Shown here: positions 54,641-62,321 of the stretch, piece by piece
How positions within the stretch are numbered: the stretch's first letter is position 1
Layout of the letters: every line of letters starts with the position of its first letter
Source: Microbacterium sp. zg-B185
GTDB taxonomy: Bacteria > Actinomycetota > Actinomycetes > Actinomycetales > Microbacteriaceae
NCBI RefSeq assembly: GCF_030246885.1
Contig: NZ_CP126739.1
Coordinates: forward strand, 2,790,001-2,854,000
DNA: 64,000 bases
Reading direction: 5' to 3'
The notes under the pieces: generated by a model
What the model saw: only the letters and a program-made list of their open reading frames with translations
Told to the model about the DNA's origin: nothing
Databases searched by the model: none
Made by a program: the position numbers and the translations under genes

Positions 54641-54923
54641 ATTCCGGCGTAACACGGTTATGCGGGAAGTGTGCGCAGAAGCACCTTTCTGTGCCATGCT
54701 GGGGGGTGGTGCTCCAAATCTCAGGGGGTTAGCGGGCACCGTCCGAGAGTTCATCGGCCCTCGTATCAGTGGTCGCGAATTGTGCTCCTCACTTCCGAAG
54801 AAGGAAGTGGGGAACGATCCGTGGCAGTTCGGATGCCGACGCCGACGGCTCTCGCACAGAAGCCTCAGCGATGGTAGACATAACTGGGGGAAGTCGCACG
54901 TCTAGTTCTTGGGGGAACGAGAC
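54641..54923 (+). promoter_or_regulatory. leader region of the Hsp70-LuxR operon
   Basis: This 283-bp region holds no supported gene. It contains a 10-bp stem-loop (54787-54796 with 54803-54812, loop GAAGAA), two TGGGGGAA motifs (54885 and 54910), and CTGGGGGG at 54699. The last TGGGGGAA lies just before the Hsp70 start and may include its ribosome binding site. The motifs are candidate sites for the LuxR-type regulator of the operon (inference). Confidence 0.4.
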
Positions 54924-56840
54924 ATGACAGAGGTGTCATATTTTCTGGCCGTCGATGTGGGGACGAGTCGGATAGCAGCAGCTACCGCACGCGTCGCGGC
55001 AGACGGAAGCATCGTCACGGCGCCGTTCGCGCTGGGCCGCAAGAGCGACAGTGTCGCCACGGTCGTATTCGTCGGAGACGGCGGGGAACTGTCCTTCGGC
55101 GATGCCGCCGAGCGGCGCGGAGTCACCCAGCCCGACCGGCTGATCCGCGAGTTCAAGCGCAGCATCGGCGACGAGGTTCCGATCGTCGTCGGCGACCGAT
55201 CACTGCCGGCCGAGCAGCTGTATGCCAAGACGGTCGCCTCGATCGTCGCGCTGGTCACCGAGCGCGAGGGACGGCGGCCCGAAGCCGTGTCGCTCACGCA
55301 CCCCACCGCGTGGGGCGGCCACCGCATCGAGCTGATCCGCTCCGCCCTGCACCGCGAGGGCGTCGGCGAGGTCGAGCTGATCACCGAGCCCGAGGCCGCA
55401 GCGCGGCACTACGAGGCATCCCGCGCGCTGGAGATGGGCGAGACCCTCGCGGTCTACGACCTCGGCGGCGGCACATTCGACTCCGTCATCCTCCGCAAGG
55501 AGATCGACGGCTCCTTCGCCCTCGTGGGCGAGCCGGTCGGCATCGACAACCTCGGCGGCGTGGACTTCGACGACGCCGTGATGCGCCACGTCGTGACCGC
55601 CGCGGGTCTGGATGTCGGGTCGCTCGATATGACCGACCCCGCCATCCGCCTCTCGCTGTCCCAGCTGCGCCGCGAATCCGTGGACGCCAAAGAAGCCCTC
55701 TCCTTCGACTCCGAGGCCACCGTCCCGGTCGTCGTCCCCCCGACGCACACCAGCGTGCGACTCACGCGGTCCGAGTTCGAGGACATGATCAGCGGGTCGC
55801 TGGACAAGACGATGGACGCGCTGGACGACGCGCTCGAGGGCGCCAGTCTCGAGCCGGAAGCGCTCGAGTCGATCCTCCTGATCGGCGGCTCGTCCCGCAT
55901 CCCGTTCGTCGCGCAGCGTCTGTCCGAGCGGTTCGACCGGCCGATCGCGATCGACGCGGACCCGAAGGCGGCCATCGCCCTGGGTGCCGCCCGCACGGCA
56001 CTGATCCGCCTCAACGACAAGCACCTCGCCTTGGCCGGTGGCACTGCGCTGGCGCTGATCGGCGACAGCGCGGCCGGATCCGAACTCGCCCTGCTCGAGG
56101 CGGACACAGCGGTCGTGGACGGCGCACCCAACTTCGTCTCGCCGGTGAGCAAGGCACGCAAGTCCTCGCCGTTCGTTCTGGGCGGTGCTGCCCTGACCAT
56201 CGCGGCGGCGATCGTCTTCGCGAGCACGATGACCGCGGGCTCCGGCACCGCCGACCGCTCGCCGTCCCCGACGACATCCACCGCCGCCCCCACGACGCCG
56301 GCGATCGCCGAGCCGGTCGTGCCGGGCGCACCGGTCGTCGAAGCGGCACCGGTGATCAACGACGACGCGCCCCGGCGGTCCACCGGAGCGAACCCGAATC
56401 CGCGTCGCAGCGCCACGCCGGTGGCCCCGCCCGCCACGCAGACCACGGCCAAGCCGACCACTCCGCCGAGCTCGAGTTCCAACCCGCCGGCGAACAACCC
56501 GTCCAACCCGCCGGCGAACAACGACCCGTCCAACCCGCCGGCGAACAACGAAAATCCGACGGACCCGTCCAACCCGCCCACGGACCCGTCCAACCCGCCG
56601 ACCGACCCGTCCAACCCGCCCACGGACCCGTCCGACCCGCCGACCGACCCCACGGACCCGCCGACCGACCCCACGGACCCGCCGGTTGATCCACCGGTAG
56701 ATCCGCCGGTCGATCCGCCGGTCGATCCGCCGGTCGAAGCTGACCCGGTGGTGGAACCGACGACGGCTCCTGATCCGGAACCGGCGCCGCCCGAAACCCC
56801 AGCCCCCACTGGTAGCCCGAGTCCCGACATCATCACCTGA
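54924..56840 (+). CDS. membrane-anchored Hsp70-like protein with Pro/Thr/Asp-rich tail
   Basis: A 638-aa protein. Residues 1 to about 375 form an Hsp70/actin-like ATPase: phosphate-1 loop LAVDVGTSRIAAATA, phosphate-2 LAVYDLGGGTFDSVILR, adenosine motif LLIGGSSRIPFVAQRL. The usual substrate-binding domain is missing. After a short linker there is one membrane helix (about 417-437, FVLGGAALTIAAAIVFAST), then about 200 low-complexity residues with NPPTDPS and DPPVDPP repeats, probably outside the cell. ATG 54924 is preferred over 54909. First gene of a run with an AAA-LuxR regulator and IniB-like protein, so it may sense or transmit an envelope signal (inference). Confidence 0.88.
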   Translation: MTEVSYFLAVDVGTSRIAAATARVAADGSIVTAPFALGRKSDSVATVVFVGDGGELSFGDAAERRGVTQPDRLIREFKRSIGDEVPIVVGDRSLPAEQLYAKTVASIVALVTEREGRRPEAVSLTHPTAWGGHRIELIRSALHREGVGEVELITEPEAAARHYEASRALEMGETLAVYDLGGGTFDSVILRKEIDGSFALVGEPVGIDNLGGVDFDDAVMRHVVTAAGLDVGSLDMTDPAIRLSLSQLRRESVDAKEALSFDSEATVPVVVPPTHTSVRLTRSEFEDMISGSLDKTMDALDDALEGASLEPEALESILLIGGSSRIPFVAQRLSERFDRPIAIDADPKAAIALGAARTALIRLNDKHLALAGGTALALIGDSAAGSELALLEADTAVVDGAPNFVSPVSKARKSSPFVLGGAALTIAAAIVFASTMTAGSGTADRSPSPTTSTAAPTTPAIAEPVVPGAPVVEAAPVINDDAPRRSTGANPNPRRSATPVAPPATQTTAKPTTPPSSSSNPPANNPSNPPANNDPSNPPANNENPTDPSNPPTDPSNPPTDPSNPPTDPSDPPTDPTDPPTDPTDPPVDPPVDPPVDPPVDPPVEADPVVEPTTAPDPEPAPPETPAPTGSPSPDIIT

Positions 56841-56848
56841 ACCTGACG

Positions 56849-59407
56849 ATGTCAACCGTTCAGTCTGATGAGAATGTGCTGTCGGATGCCGAGGCCCTGT
56901 TCATCTGGGAGCGACAAGCACGTCCGGTGATGGAGTCGATCGCCTCGGCGGGCGACAGCCCCGCGCGGGCGTTCGTGGTGGGCAACGCCGGATCGGGCAA
57001 GTCGACGATGCTGCGCGAACTGCACCGACTCCTGGCCGACCAGAACGCCGATCCGGTCCTGTTCGGCGATGCGGTGGACGTGGCCCGCGTGCCCTCGGCG
57101 CACGTGCTGCTGGTCGATGACCTCCACCTGCTCGATTCCGCGCAGGTCGCCGCCATCCTGGAGCGCTCCGCGGATCCCGAAGCGGCGTTGGTCGTCGCGA
57201 GCCGTCCTTGGCCGCGGGCGGACGCCCTGACCAGCATCTCCCGGAGCCTGGAGCGCAGCCGACCCGCGATCGTGCTGGGTCACGTCTCGCGCTCCGATGT
57301 GCTGACGTATCTCCGCGCCGCGGATCAGGTCATCGCGGGTTCCTGCGTCGACGACATCCTGAGGTTCACCGGCGGCGTGTCCTGGCTCGTCTCCGAGGCG
57401 CTCGCGCTGCACGATGCGCGCGACTGCGCCGACGACAGCGGCCACCGTGCGGTCAAACGGGCCGTGGAGGATCGGATCGCCTACCGGCTGGACACGATCC
57501 CGGTCGAGCTGCGGCTCGAGATCGAAGCGCTGTGCGTCTCGCCGGCCGGTCACGACCGTCTGCTGGCCGAGCGGGACGACATCATCGCACAGGGGTATGC
57601 CGAGGGTCTGCTGATGCGCAACGGCCAGCCGGTGCCGCTGGTGCGGGCGGCCGTGCGCTCCATCATTCCGGTCACTCGGCTGATCGACCTGAGCGCGAAC
57701 GTCGCCGACGGCCTTGCCCTGTCCGCGGCGGCGGGAGATTCGAGCTACCGCAGCTGGGTCGGCGGCATCCAGGATCCGGCCATCGGCGCGGCCCTGGTGG
57801 AGCATGCCGATCGGGCGCTGGACGGCGACCCGCGCCGCGCGTTCGAGCTGTATGCGGGTGCACTGGACTGCGGCCTGAATCCGACCGGGCTCATCGGCCG
57901 GCAGGCGCAGGCCGCGTGGGCGTCCGGCAACCCCGACCTGGCCGCCTCGCTCCTGGACGGCGTGCCCACGACCGGGACCATCCCGGACAGCGACCGCGTC
58001 GCCGACACCTCCGCGGCCATCTGGTCCATGCGCGGAATGATGCGCATGAGCGACACCGTCTACCGTTCGCTGCCCCCGCAGAGCGGCGAGTCCAGGGCGC
58101 GCGCAACGATCGCCGCCTTCGGCGCGGGGCGGATGCCGGAGGCTGCCGAATCCGCACAGGCCTCCGGGCTGCCCTCCACCCTCCGCGTCGCGCTGGAGCT
58201 GCTGGATCGCGGCCTGCGCACGTCGATGACCAACGACGGCACGGAGTCCGCGATCGCCGATCTGGTGCGCGCGTCCGAGATGTACACCTCGGCGGCCACG
58301 TCCGCTCCGATCCCCGAACTGCCCGCCGTCATCGCCGCGATCGTGGCGATGAACGTCGGCGACCTGGACGTCGCGCACGACGTCATCGAGAACGCGATCC
58401 AGGGCGATCAGGGCGGCGAATGGGCACGGGTGCGTCTGCTGCTGTGGCGCTCCTGGATCGCCGTCCAGAAGGCCCGGCCGGCTGAGGCGCGGGATGCGCT
58501 GACGCATGCCCTGGAGACGTCCTCGACGCGTTCGACCCGCGACACGCTGCTGGCCCAGGCGATCCGCGTCGCGATCGCCCGGCGCTACGAGGACTCCGCA
58601 GCGCTGGAGGCCGCCTGGAGCGCGGCCCGCGACAGCATCCTGCACACCGAGGTCGATCTGTACTCGCTGCTGCCCCTGGCCGAGCTGGTCACCGCCGCTG
58701 CCCGCGTGGATGACCCGGAGCGGCTGCGGCCGCATTTCGTGCGCGGGCTCGGCATCGTCGAACAGCTGGGCTCTCCCCCGGTGTGGTCCACACATCTGCA
58801 CTGGGCGGGGATCCAGCACGGCATCCTGCTCAATCTGCCCGACGCGCTCGAACCGCACGCGCGCGCCCTCGTGTCGGCGACCGCCCACAGTCCGGTCGCT
58901 GCCGTGATGGCGCAGGCCGGCCGCGTGTGGACGGCGACCTTGGCGGGATCCGTGGATGCCGATGCCGTCGAGGCCGCCGCTCACGGCCTGGCCTCGGCGG
59001 GGCTGGGCTGGGACGGCGCGCGGCTGGCCGGACACGGCGCGAACCGCACCACCGACCGGCGGATCTCTGCGCGGCTGCTCTCGTGCGCACGCGAACTGCA
59101 CCCTCAGGAGGTCACGCGCAAGGCCCCGCGCGCGGACGAGGAATCCACGCCGGGGACACCGGCCGGCCCCTCGGGATTCACGCTGAGCGAGCGCGAGCGC
59201 GACGTCGCGCGGCTCGTGCTGCAGGGCAAGACGTACGCCGAGATCGGGGAGACGATCTTCATCTCGCCGCGCACGGCCGAACACCACATCGCCCACATCC
59301 GACGCCGCCTCGGGGCGACGTCCCGGTCTGATCTCATCGCGAAACTGCGCGTGGTCGTCGATCAAGGTGAGGGAACCGGGGAGCGCACCACTGGGCTGAA
59401 CCCATGA
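56849..59407 (+). CDS. large AAA-ATPase LuxR-family regulator
   Basis: An 852-aa regulator of the LAL/MalT-like type. Walker A is VVGNAGSGKST (residues 43-53), Walker B HVLLVDDLHLL (85-95), followed by sensor-like ALVVASRPWPRADAL. The middle (about 300-750) is alpha-helical, Ala/Leu-rich, TPR-like. The C-terminal LuxR HTH (about 779-838) reads LSERERDVARLVLQGKTYAE and SPRTAEHHIAHIRRRL. It starts 8 bp after the Hsp70-like gene, so they are co-transcribed. In M. tuberculosis a regulator of this kind (IniR) lies beside iniBAC, which supports control of the linked IniB and dynamin genes here (inference). Confidence 0.93.
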   Translation: MSTVQSDENVLSDAEALFIWERQARPVMESIASAGDSPARAFVVGNAGSGKSTMLRELHRLLADQNADPVLFGDAVDVARVPSAHVLLVDDLHLLDSAQVAAILERSADPEAALVVASRPWPRADALTSISRSLERSRPAIVLGHVSRSDVLTYLRAADQVIAGSCVDDILRFTGGVSWLVSEALALHDARDCADDSGHRAVKRAVEDRIAYRLDTIPVELRLEIEALCVSPAGHDRLLAERDDIIAQGYAEGLLMRNGQPVPLVRAAVRSIIPVTRLIDLSANVADGLALSAAAGDSSYRSWVGGIQDPAIGAALVEHADRALDGDPRRAFELYAGALDCGLNPTGLIGRQAQAAWASGNPDLAASLLDGVPTTGTIPDSDRVADTSAAIWSMRGMMRMSDTVYRSLPPQSGESRARATIAAFGAGRMPEAAESAQASGLPSTLRVALELLDRGLRTSMTNDGTESAIADLVRASEMYTSAATSAPIPELPAVIAAIVAMNVGDLDVAHDVIENAIQGDQGGEWARVRLLLWRSWIAVQKARPAEARDALTHALETSSTRSTRDTLLAQAIRVAIARRYEDSAALEAAWSAARDSILHTEVDLYSLLPLAELVTAAARVDDPERLRPHFVRGLGIVEQLGSPPVWSTHLHWAGIQHGILLNLPDALEPHARALVSATAHSPVAAVMAQAGRVWTATLAGSVDADAVEAAAHGLASAGLGWDGARLAGHGANRTTDRRISARLLSCARELHPQEVTRKAPRADEESTPGTPAGPSGFTLSERERDVARLVLQGKTYAEIGETIFISPRTAEHHIAHIRRRLGATSRSDLIAKLRVVVDQGEGTGERTTGLNP

Positions 59408-59450
59408 ACCCCGTACTGAACCCCCATCGCATCGGGGGAACCCCCGATGC
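59397..59450 (+). promoter_or_regulatory. TGAACCC direct repeats and hairpin before the IniB-like gene
   Basis: TGAACCC occurs at 59397, 59405 and 59417, overlapping the end of the LuxR gene. A 10-bp stem (GCATCGGGGG/CCCCCGATGC, 59429-59450) with a two-base centre follows, containing GGGGGAA as in the leader at 54885 and 54910. It may be a regulator site or a terminator ahead of the IniB-like gene's own promoter; an AT-rich stretch at 59460-59505 follows. Confidence 0.45.
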
Positions 59451-59510
59451 CGCGAAAGGTAATTTCCAGAACAATATGAATAGCTTTATCGGACATATAG
59501 GAGTCGAGTC

Positions 59511-60188
59511 ATGAGTACACCAGTTGCGACCATCGCAGACGCGTTGATCGAATTCATTCTGAGCCTGCTTCGTGACCCGTCGGCGGTGGAAGAATTCGAC
59601 GCGAACCCCACGGGGATGCTGGCGAGCAACGGCCTGAGCGACGTGTGCGCGGACGACGTGCGGGCCGTTGCCCCCGTGGTCATCGACCGCCCCGAGGTCG
59701 ACCCCCGCCCGACGCCCGCCCCGCCGAAGCCGTACCCGAGCGATGTCGTCAACGAGATCAAGACCATCACGAACAACTTCGTGACGATCGACAACCGGGC
59801 CACCATCGTGGACCAGTCGGTCAACCAGAACATCTGGACCGAGGGCGGCGACGTCACGCAGATCTTCGACAACGAAGCCATCGTCGCATCGGGCGACCAG
59901 GCCGTCGCCGCCGGCGACGACGCGCTGGTGGACAACTCCGACACCGACGTGGCGGTCGGCGACGTGTCGATCGGCAACGAGACCACCGACGTCGACATCG
60001 ACGGTTCGTTCAACGACGACTCGACCGAGACCGACGACTCGGTCGACATGGATGCGGACGAGTCCTTCAACGACGACTCGACGAACACGGACGTGAGCGT
60101 CGACGTCGAGGACTCGTTCAACGATTACACCGAGACAGCAGTGGACACCGACGTGGACGTCGAGTTCGCCACTGAGGAGACGCTGTAA
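59511..60188 (+). CDS. IniB N-terminal-domain protein with acidic repeats
   Basis: A 225-aa protein. The first about 60 residues match the IniB N-terminal domain: ALIEFILSLLRDPSAVEEFD and ANPTGMLASNGLSDVCADDV, then Val-Ala-Pro-Val. The centre (about 80-150) has Asn/Gln-rich beta-type sequence (VDQSVNQNIWTEGGDVTQIF). The tail (about 150-225) is strongly acidic, with the repeat SFNDDST occurring twice and a third variant SFNDYTE. No signal peptide or membrane helix is seen. ATG 59511 follows AGGAG. The mycobacterial IniB is a Gly-rich protein of the isoniazid-inducible operon; here the Gly-rich part is replaced by Asp-rich sequence. Confidence 0.88.
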   Translation: MSTPVATIADALIEFILSLLRDPSAVEEFDANPTGMLASNGLSDVCADDVRAVAPVVIDRPEVDPRPTPAPPKPYPSDVVNEIKTITNNFVTIDNRATIVDQSVNQNIWTEGGDVTQIFDNEAIVASGDQAVAAGDDALVDNSDTDVAVGDVSIGNETTDVDIDGSFNDDSTETDDSVDMDADESFNDDSTNTDVSVDVEDSFNDYTETAVDTDVDVEFATEETL

Positions 60189-60197
60189 GCTCAGCCC

Positions 60198-60869
60198 GTG
60201 TCTGACGAGCAGAAATCACTTCCGAATCCGCGCGTCCCCGCTGTCCAGGGGCGCGCGGATTCGCGTGGGCCGGCTCCGCAGGGACGCCCGGAATCGCCGC
60301 GTCGCGAAGCACCCGCACGACCGCCGTTGTCCAGCCCGAACGCTCCGCCCGTGGTCGCGAAAGTCACCCCGCCGGCATCCGTGCGCTTCGCTCAGCTGTT
60401 CTGGATCCTGAGCTTCGCCGTCGGCGGATTCGCGGTCGTCTACTTCTTCATCATCCGCGAGAAGCAGCTGCCGCTGATCGGTGACGTGGTGCGCAGCGTG
60501 ACCGAGGGTCGCAGCGACGAGATCTACACGACCGCCGCCGACATCATCTTCTGGTCGATCTTCGGCACCATGCTGGCGATCCTGCTCATCCAGATCACGC
60601 TGATGGTCTCGTTCATGGGGCGACGGCCCAACGTGCGGTGGTGGCAGATGGGAACCGTGCTGCTGCAGGCGATCGTCGTGCTGCTATCGCTGGAGCTTGT
60701 CGCCGGCGGGAGCGACGGCGAGTTCCTCCGTCAGCTCCTGGTCATCCAGCTCGGTCTGGCGCTGCTCGGACTCCTCATCAGCACGATGCCCCCCGCCCTC
60801 GCCTGGTCCGCCCGTGGCGTCGACGTCCGCCGCGGTCCCCTCGGAGAAGCCGGCAGTCCCGAGCTCTGA
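60198..60869 (+). CDS. four-helix membrane protein of the dynamin/IniB locus
   Basis: A 223-aa protein from GTG 60198, starting 9 bp after the IniB-like stop. The N-terminal about 60 residues are Pro/Arg-rich and cytoplasmic-looking. Four hydrophobic segments follow at about residues 65-87, 112-137, 146-165 and 172-195. The motif ADIIFWSIFGTMLAILLIQI lies in helix 2. No family recognised. Its last 186 bp overlap the C-terminal coding sequence of the dynamin-like gene on the other strand. Position suggests a membrane partner of the locus (inference). Confidence 0.8.
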   Translation: MSDEQKSLPNPRVPAVQGRADSRGPAPQGRPESPRREAPARPPLSSPNAPPVVAKVTPPASVRFAQLFWILSFAVGGFAVVYFFIIREKQLPLIGDVVRSVTEGRSDEIYTTAADIIFWSIFGTMLAILLIQITLMVSFMGRRPNVRWWQMGTVLLQAIVVLLSLELVAGGSDGEFLRQLLVIQLGLALLGLLISTMPPALAWSARGVDVRRGPLGEAGSPEL

Positions 60870-62321
60870 GGCCATCTCCTCCAGGCTGCGGATCACGACG
60901 CGGCACACCTCGGTGGTGGCGCGCTCGGTGAGCGGAGACTGCGCCAGGGTGCGCCAGTGGATCAGCTGGTCATCGATCAGCTGACGCAGCGCACTCGGGC
61001 CGGCACCCTCCTCAGCGGCGAGCCGCGAGGTGATCGGCGTCCCCTTGCCTCCGACGAGCCGCTCCGCCAGTACCGTGTTCTCCTTCGAGAGCGGCAGGCC
61101 GGAAGCGCGCATCCTCGCCAGCAGCGAGAGCTCACGCAGGGTGTGCGCGGTGGCGTAGATGCGCTCGATGCCGGCCACCAAGTCCCCGGTCTCCGCGCGC
61201 GGGTGGTCGTGGACGAGCTTGTCCAGCCCGTCCAGGACGCCCCGCACCTTGAGTGCGTCCGCCCGGGTGCGGAACTGGTTGCGCACGACCTGGTTCAGTT
61301 CGTTCAGCCCGCTCTGCTGGATCAGCCGTTCGGCCAGCTGCGACGAATCCGACGCGCCGCCGCGGACCAGGGTCGTCGCCAGTCGGACGCCGAAGATCCC
61401 GAAGCGTCCGAGCAGGTCACGGCGCGCGTCCTGGCTGACGGTGGTCACGTCGGTGGGGCGCACGAAGCGATCGGCGGAGACGAGCAGGCGATCGCGGGAG
61501 GCCTTGTCCAGCCGCGCGAGCTCGCGGAACGCTGCGAACTCCTTCTCACGCAGGGTGCGCGCGCCCTCCGCGAGCAGCCCCGCCACCGGCGTCACGCCCA
61601 GCGCCAGCGAGCCCAGGTCGCCGTCTCGCTCGTACCGCCGGGCGACGCGGCTCGCCGACAGGAGCGAGTCGATGCGACCCGAACCGACCTCGTCCGCCCG
61701 TGACAGCACGCCCACCGCGTTGACCGTCTGCGAGACGCCCGCGGCGGTGTCGCGAAAGGCCTCCAGGAACTTGACGTCCGACGCGTGCAGGTGGCGGAGC
61801 AGGTACACGATCGCGTCCGCCGACGAGGGAGACTCGTCGGGTGTCAGAAAGGTGGTGGAGCGCGCCGAGGTCTCCTGCGAGAGCGAGGCGATGCCGGGCG
61901 TATCGATGAGGATCACCGACTGCAGCCCCGAGGAGGGCCAGCCCACGTCGATGAACTTGACGTCCTCGGGAGGGATGCCGTCCAGCGTCAGCACCAGCTT
62001 GCCGCGCTCGCGCTTGACCGGCATGCGGCGCGGCTCACCTTCGCGAGGATGCAGGGTCACGTACGGCGTCGCGGAGTACCGGTACCAGGTGACGACCCGG
62101 GTGCACTCGCCGGCGTCAGTCGGCGCGATCTGCTCGCCCAGCATCGCGTTCAGCAGGGTCGACTTGCCGGCCTTGACCATGCCGGCCAGGGCCAGCCGCA
62201 ACGGCTCCCGCAGGCGTCGGTCCAGGTCCTGCAGGACCTTGGTCGCCGCGGGATCGTCCTGGTAGACAGCGAAAGCGGACGCGATGAGATCGCTCGCGTC
62301 GTCGCGCACCGTTCTGCTCAC
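60684..62321 (-). CDS. dynamin-like GTPase (IniC-like)
   Basis: A 545-aa bacterial dynamin-family GTPase. G1 is GMVKAGKSTLLNAML (residues 47-61), G3 VILIDTPGIASLSQ, G4 AVGVLSRADEVGSG. Helical stalk sequence fills about 250-500. There is no obvious membrane helix, matching the IniC-type partner. GTG 62321 overlaps the stop of the upstream dynamin by 4 nt. The last about 62 residues (after CRVVIRSLEEMASELGTAGF) are acidic, Gly/Glu-rich and lie antisense to the four-helix membrane gene. It likely works with the upstream paralogue as a heteromeric membrane-remodelling pair. Confidence 0.93.
   Translation of the reverse strand: MSRTVRDDASDLIASAFAVYQDDPAATKVLQDLDRRLREPLRLALAGMVKAGKSTLLNAMLGEQIAPTDAGECTRVVTWYRYSATPYVTLHPREGEPRRMPVKRERGKLVLTLDGIPPEDVKFIDVGWPSSGLQSVILIDTPGIASLSQETSARSTTFLTPDESPSSADAIVYLLRHLHASDVKFLEAFRDTAAGVSQTVNAVGVLSRADEVGSGRIDSLLSASRVARRYERDGDLGSLALGVTPVAGLLAEGARTLREKEFAAFRELARLDKASRDRLLVSADRFVRPTDVTTVSQDARRDLLGRFGIFGVRLATTLVRGGASDSSQLAERLIQQSGLNELNQVVRNQFRTRADALKVRGVLDGLDKLVHDHPRAETGDLVAGIERIYATAHTLRELSLLARMRASGLPLSKENTVLAERLVGGKGTPITSRLAAEEGAGPSALRQLIDDQLIHWRTLAQSPLTERATTEVCRVVIRSLEEMASELGTAGFSEGTAADVDATGGPGEGGGHRADEESEQRQTELDDQELTEELAVAPAGDKLQR

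Noticed and set aside
54624..54905. 93-residue plus-strand frame between groES and the Hsp70-like gene
   Set aside because: Starts inside a CIRCE element, composition unlike coding DNA, no motif.
56852..59365. 837-residue antisense frame over the LuxR regulator
   Set aside because: Mirror of a Leu/Ala-rich coding strand; no start signal or domain.
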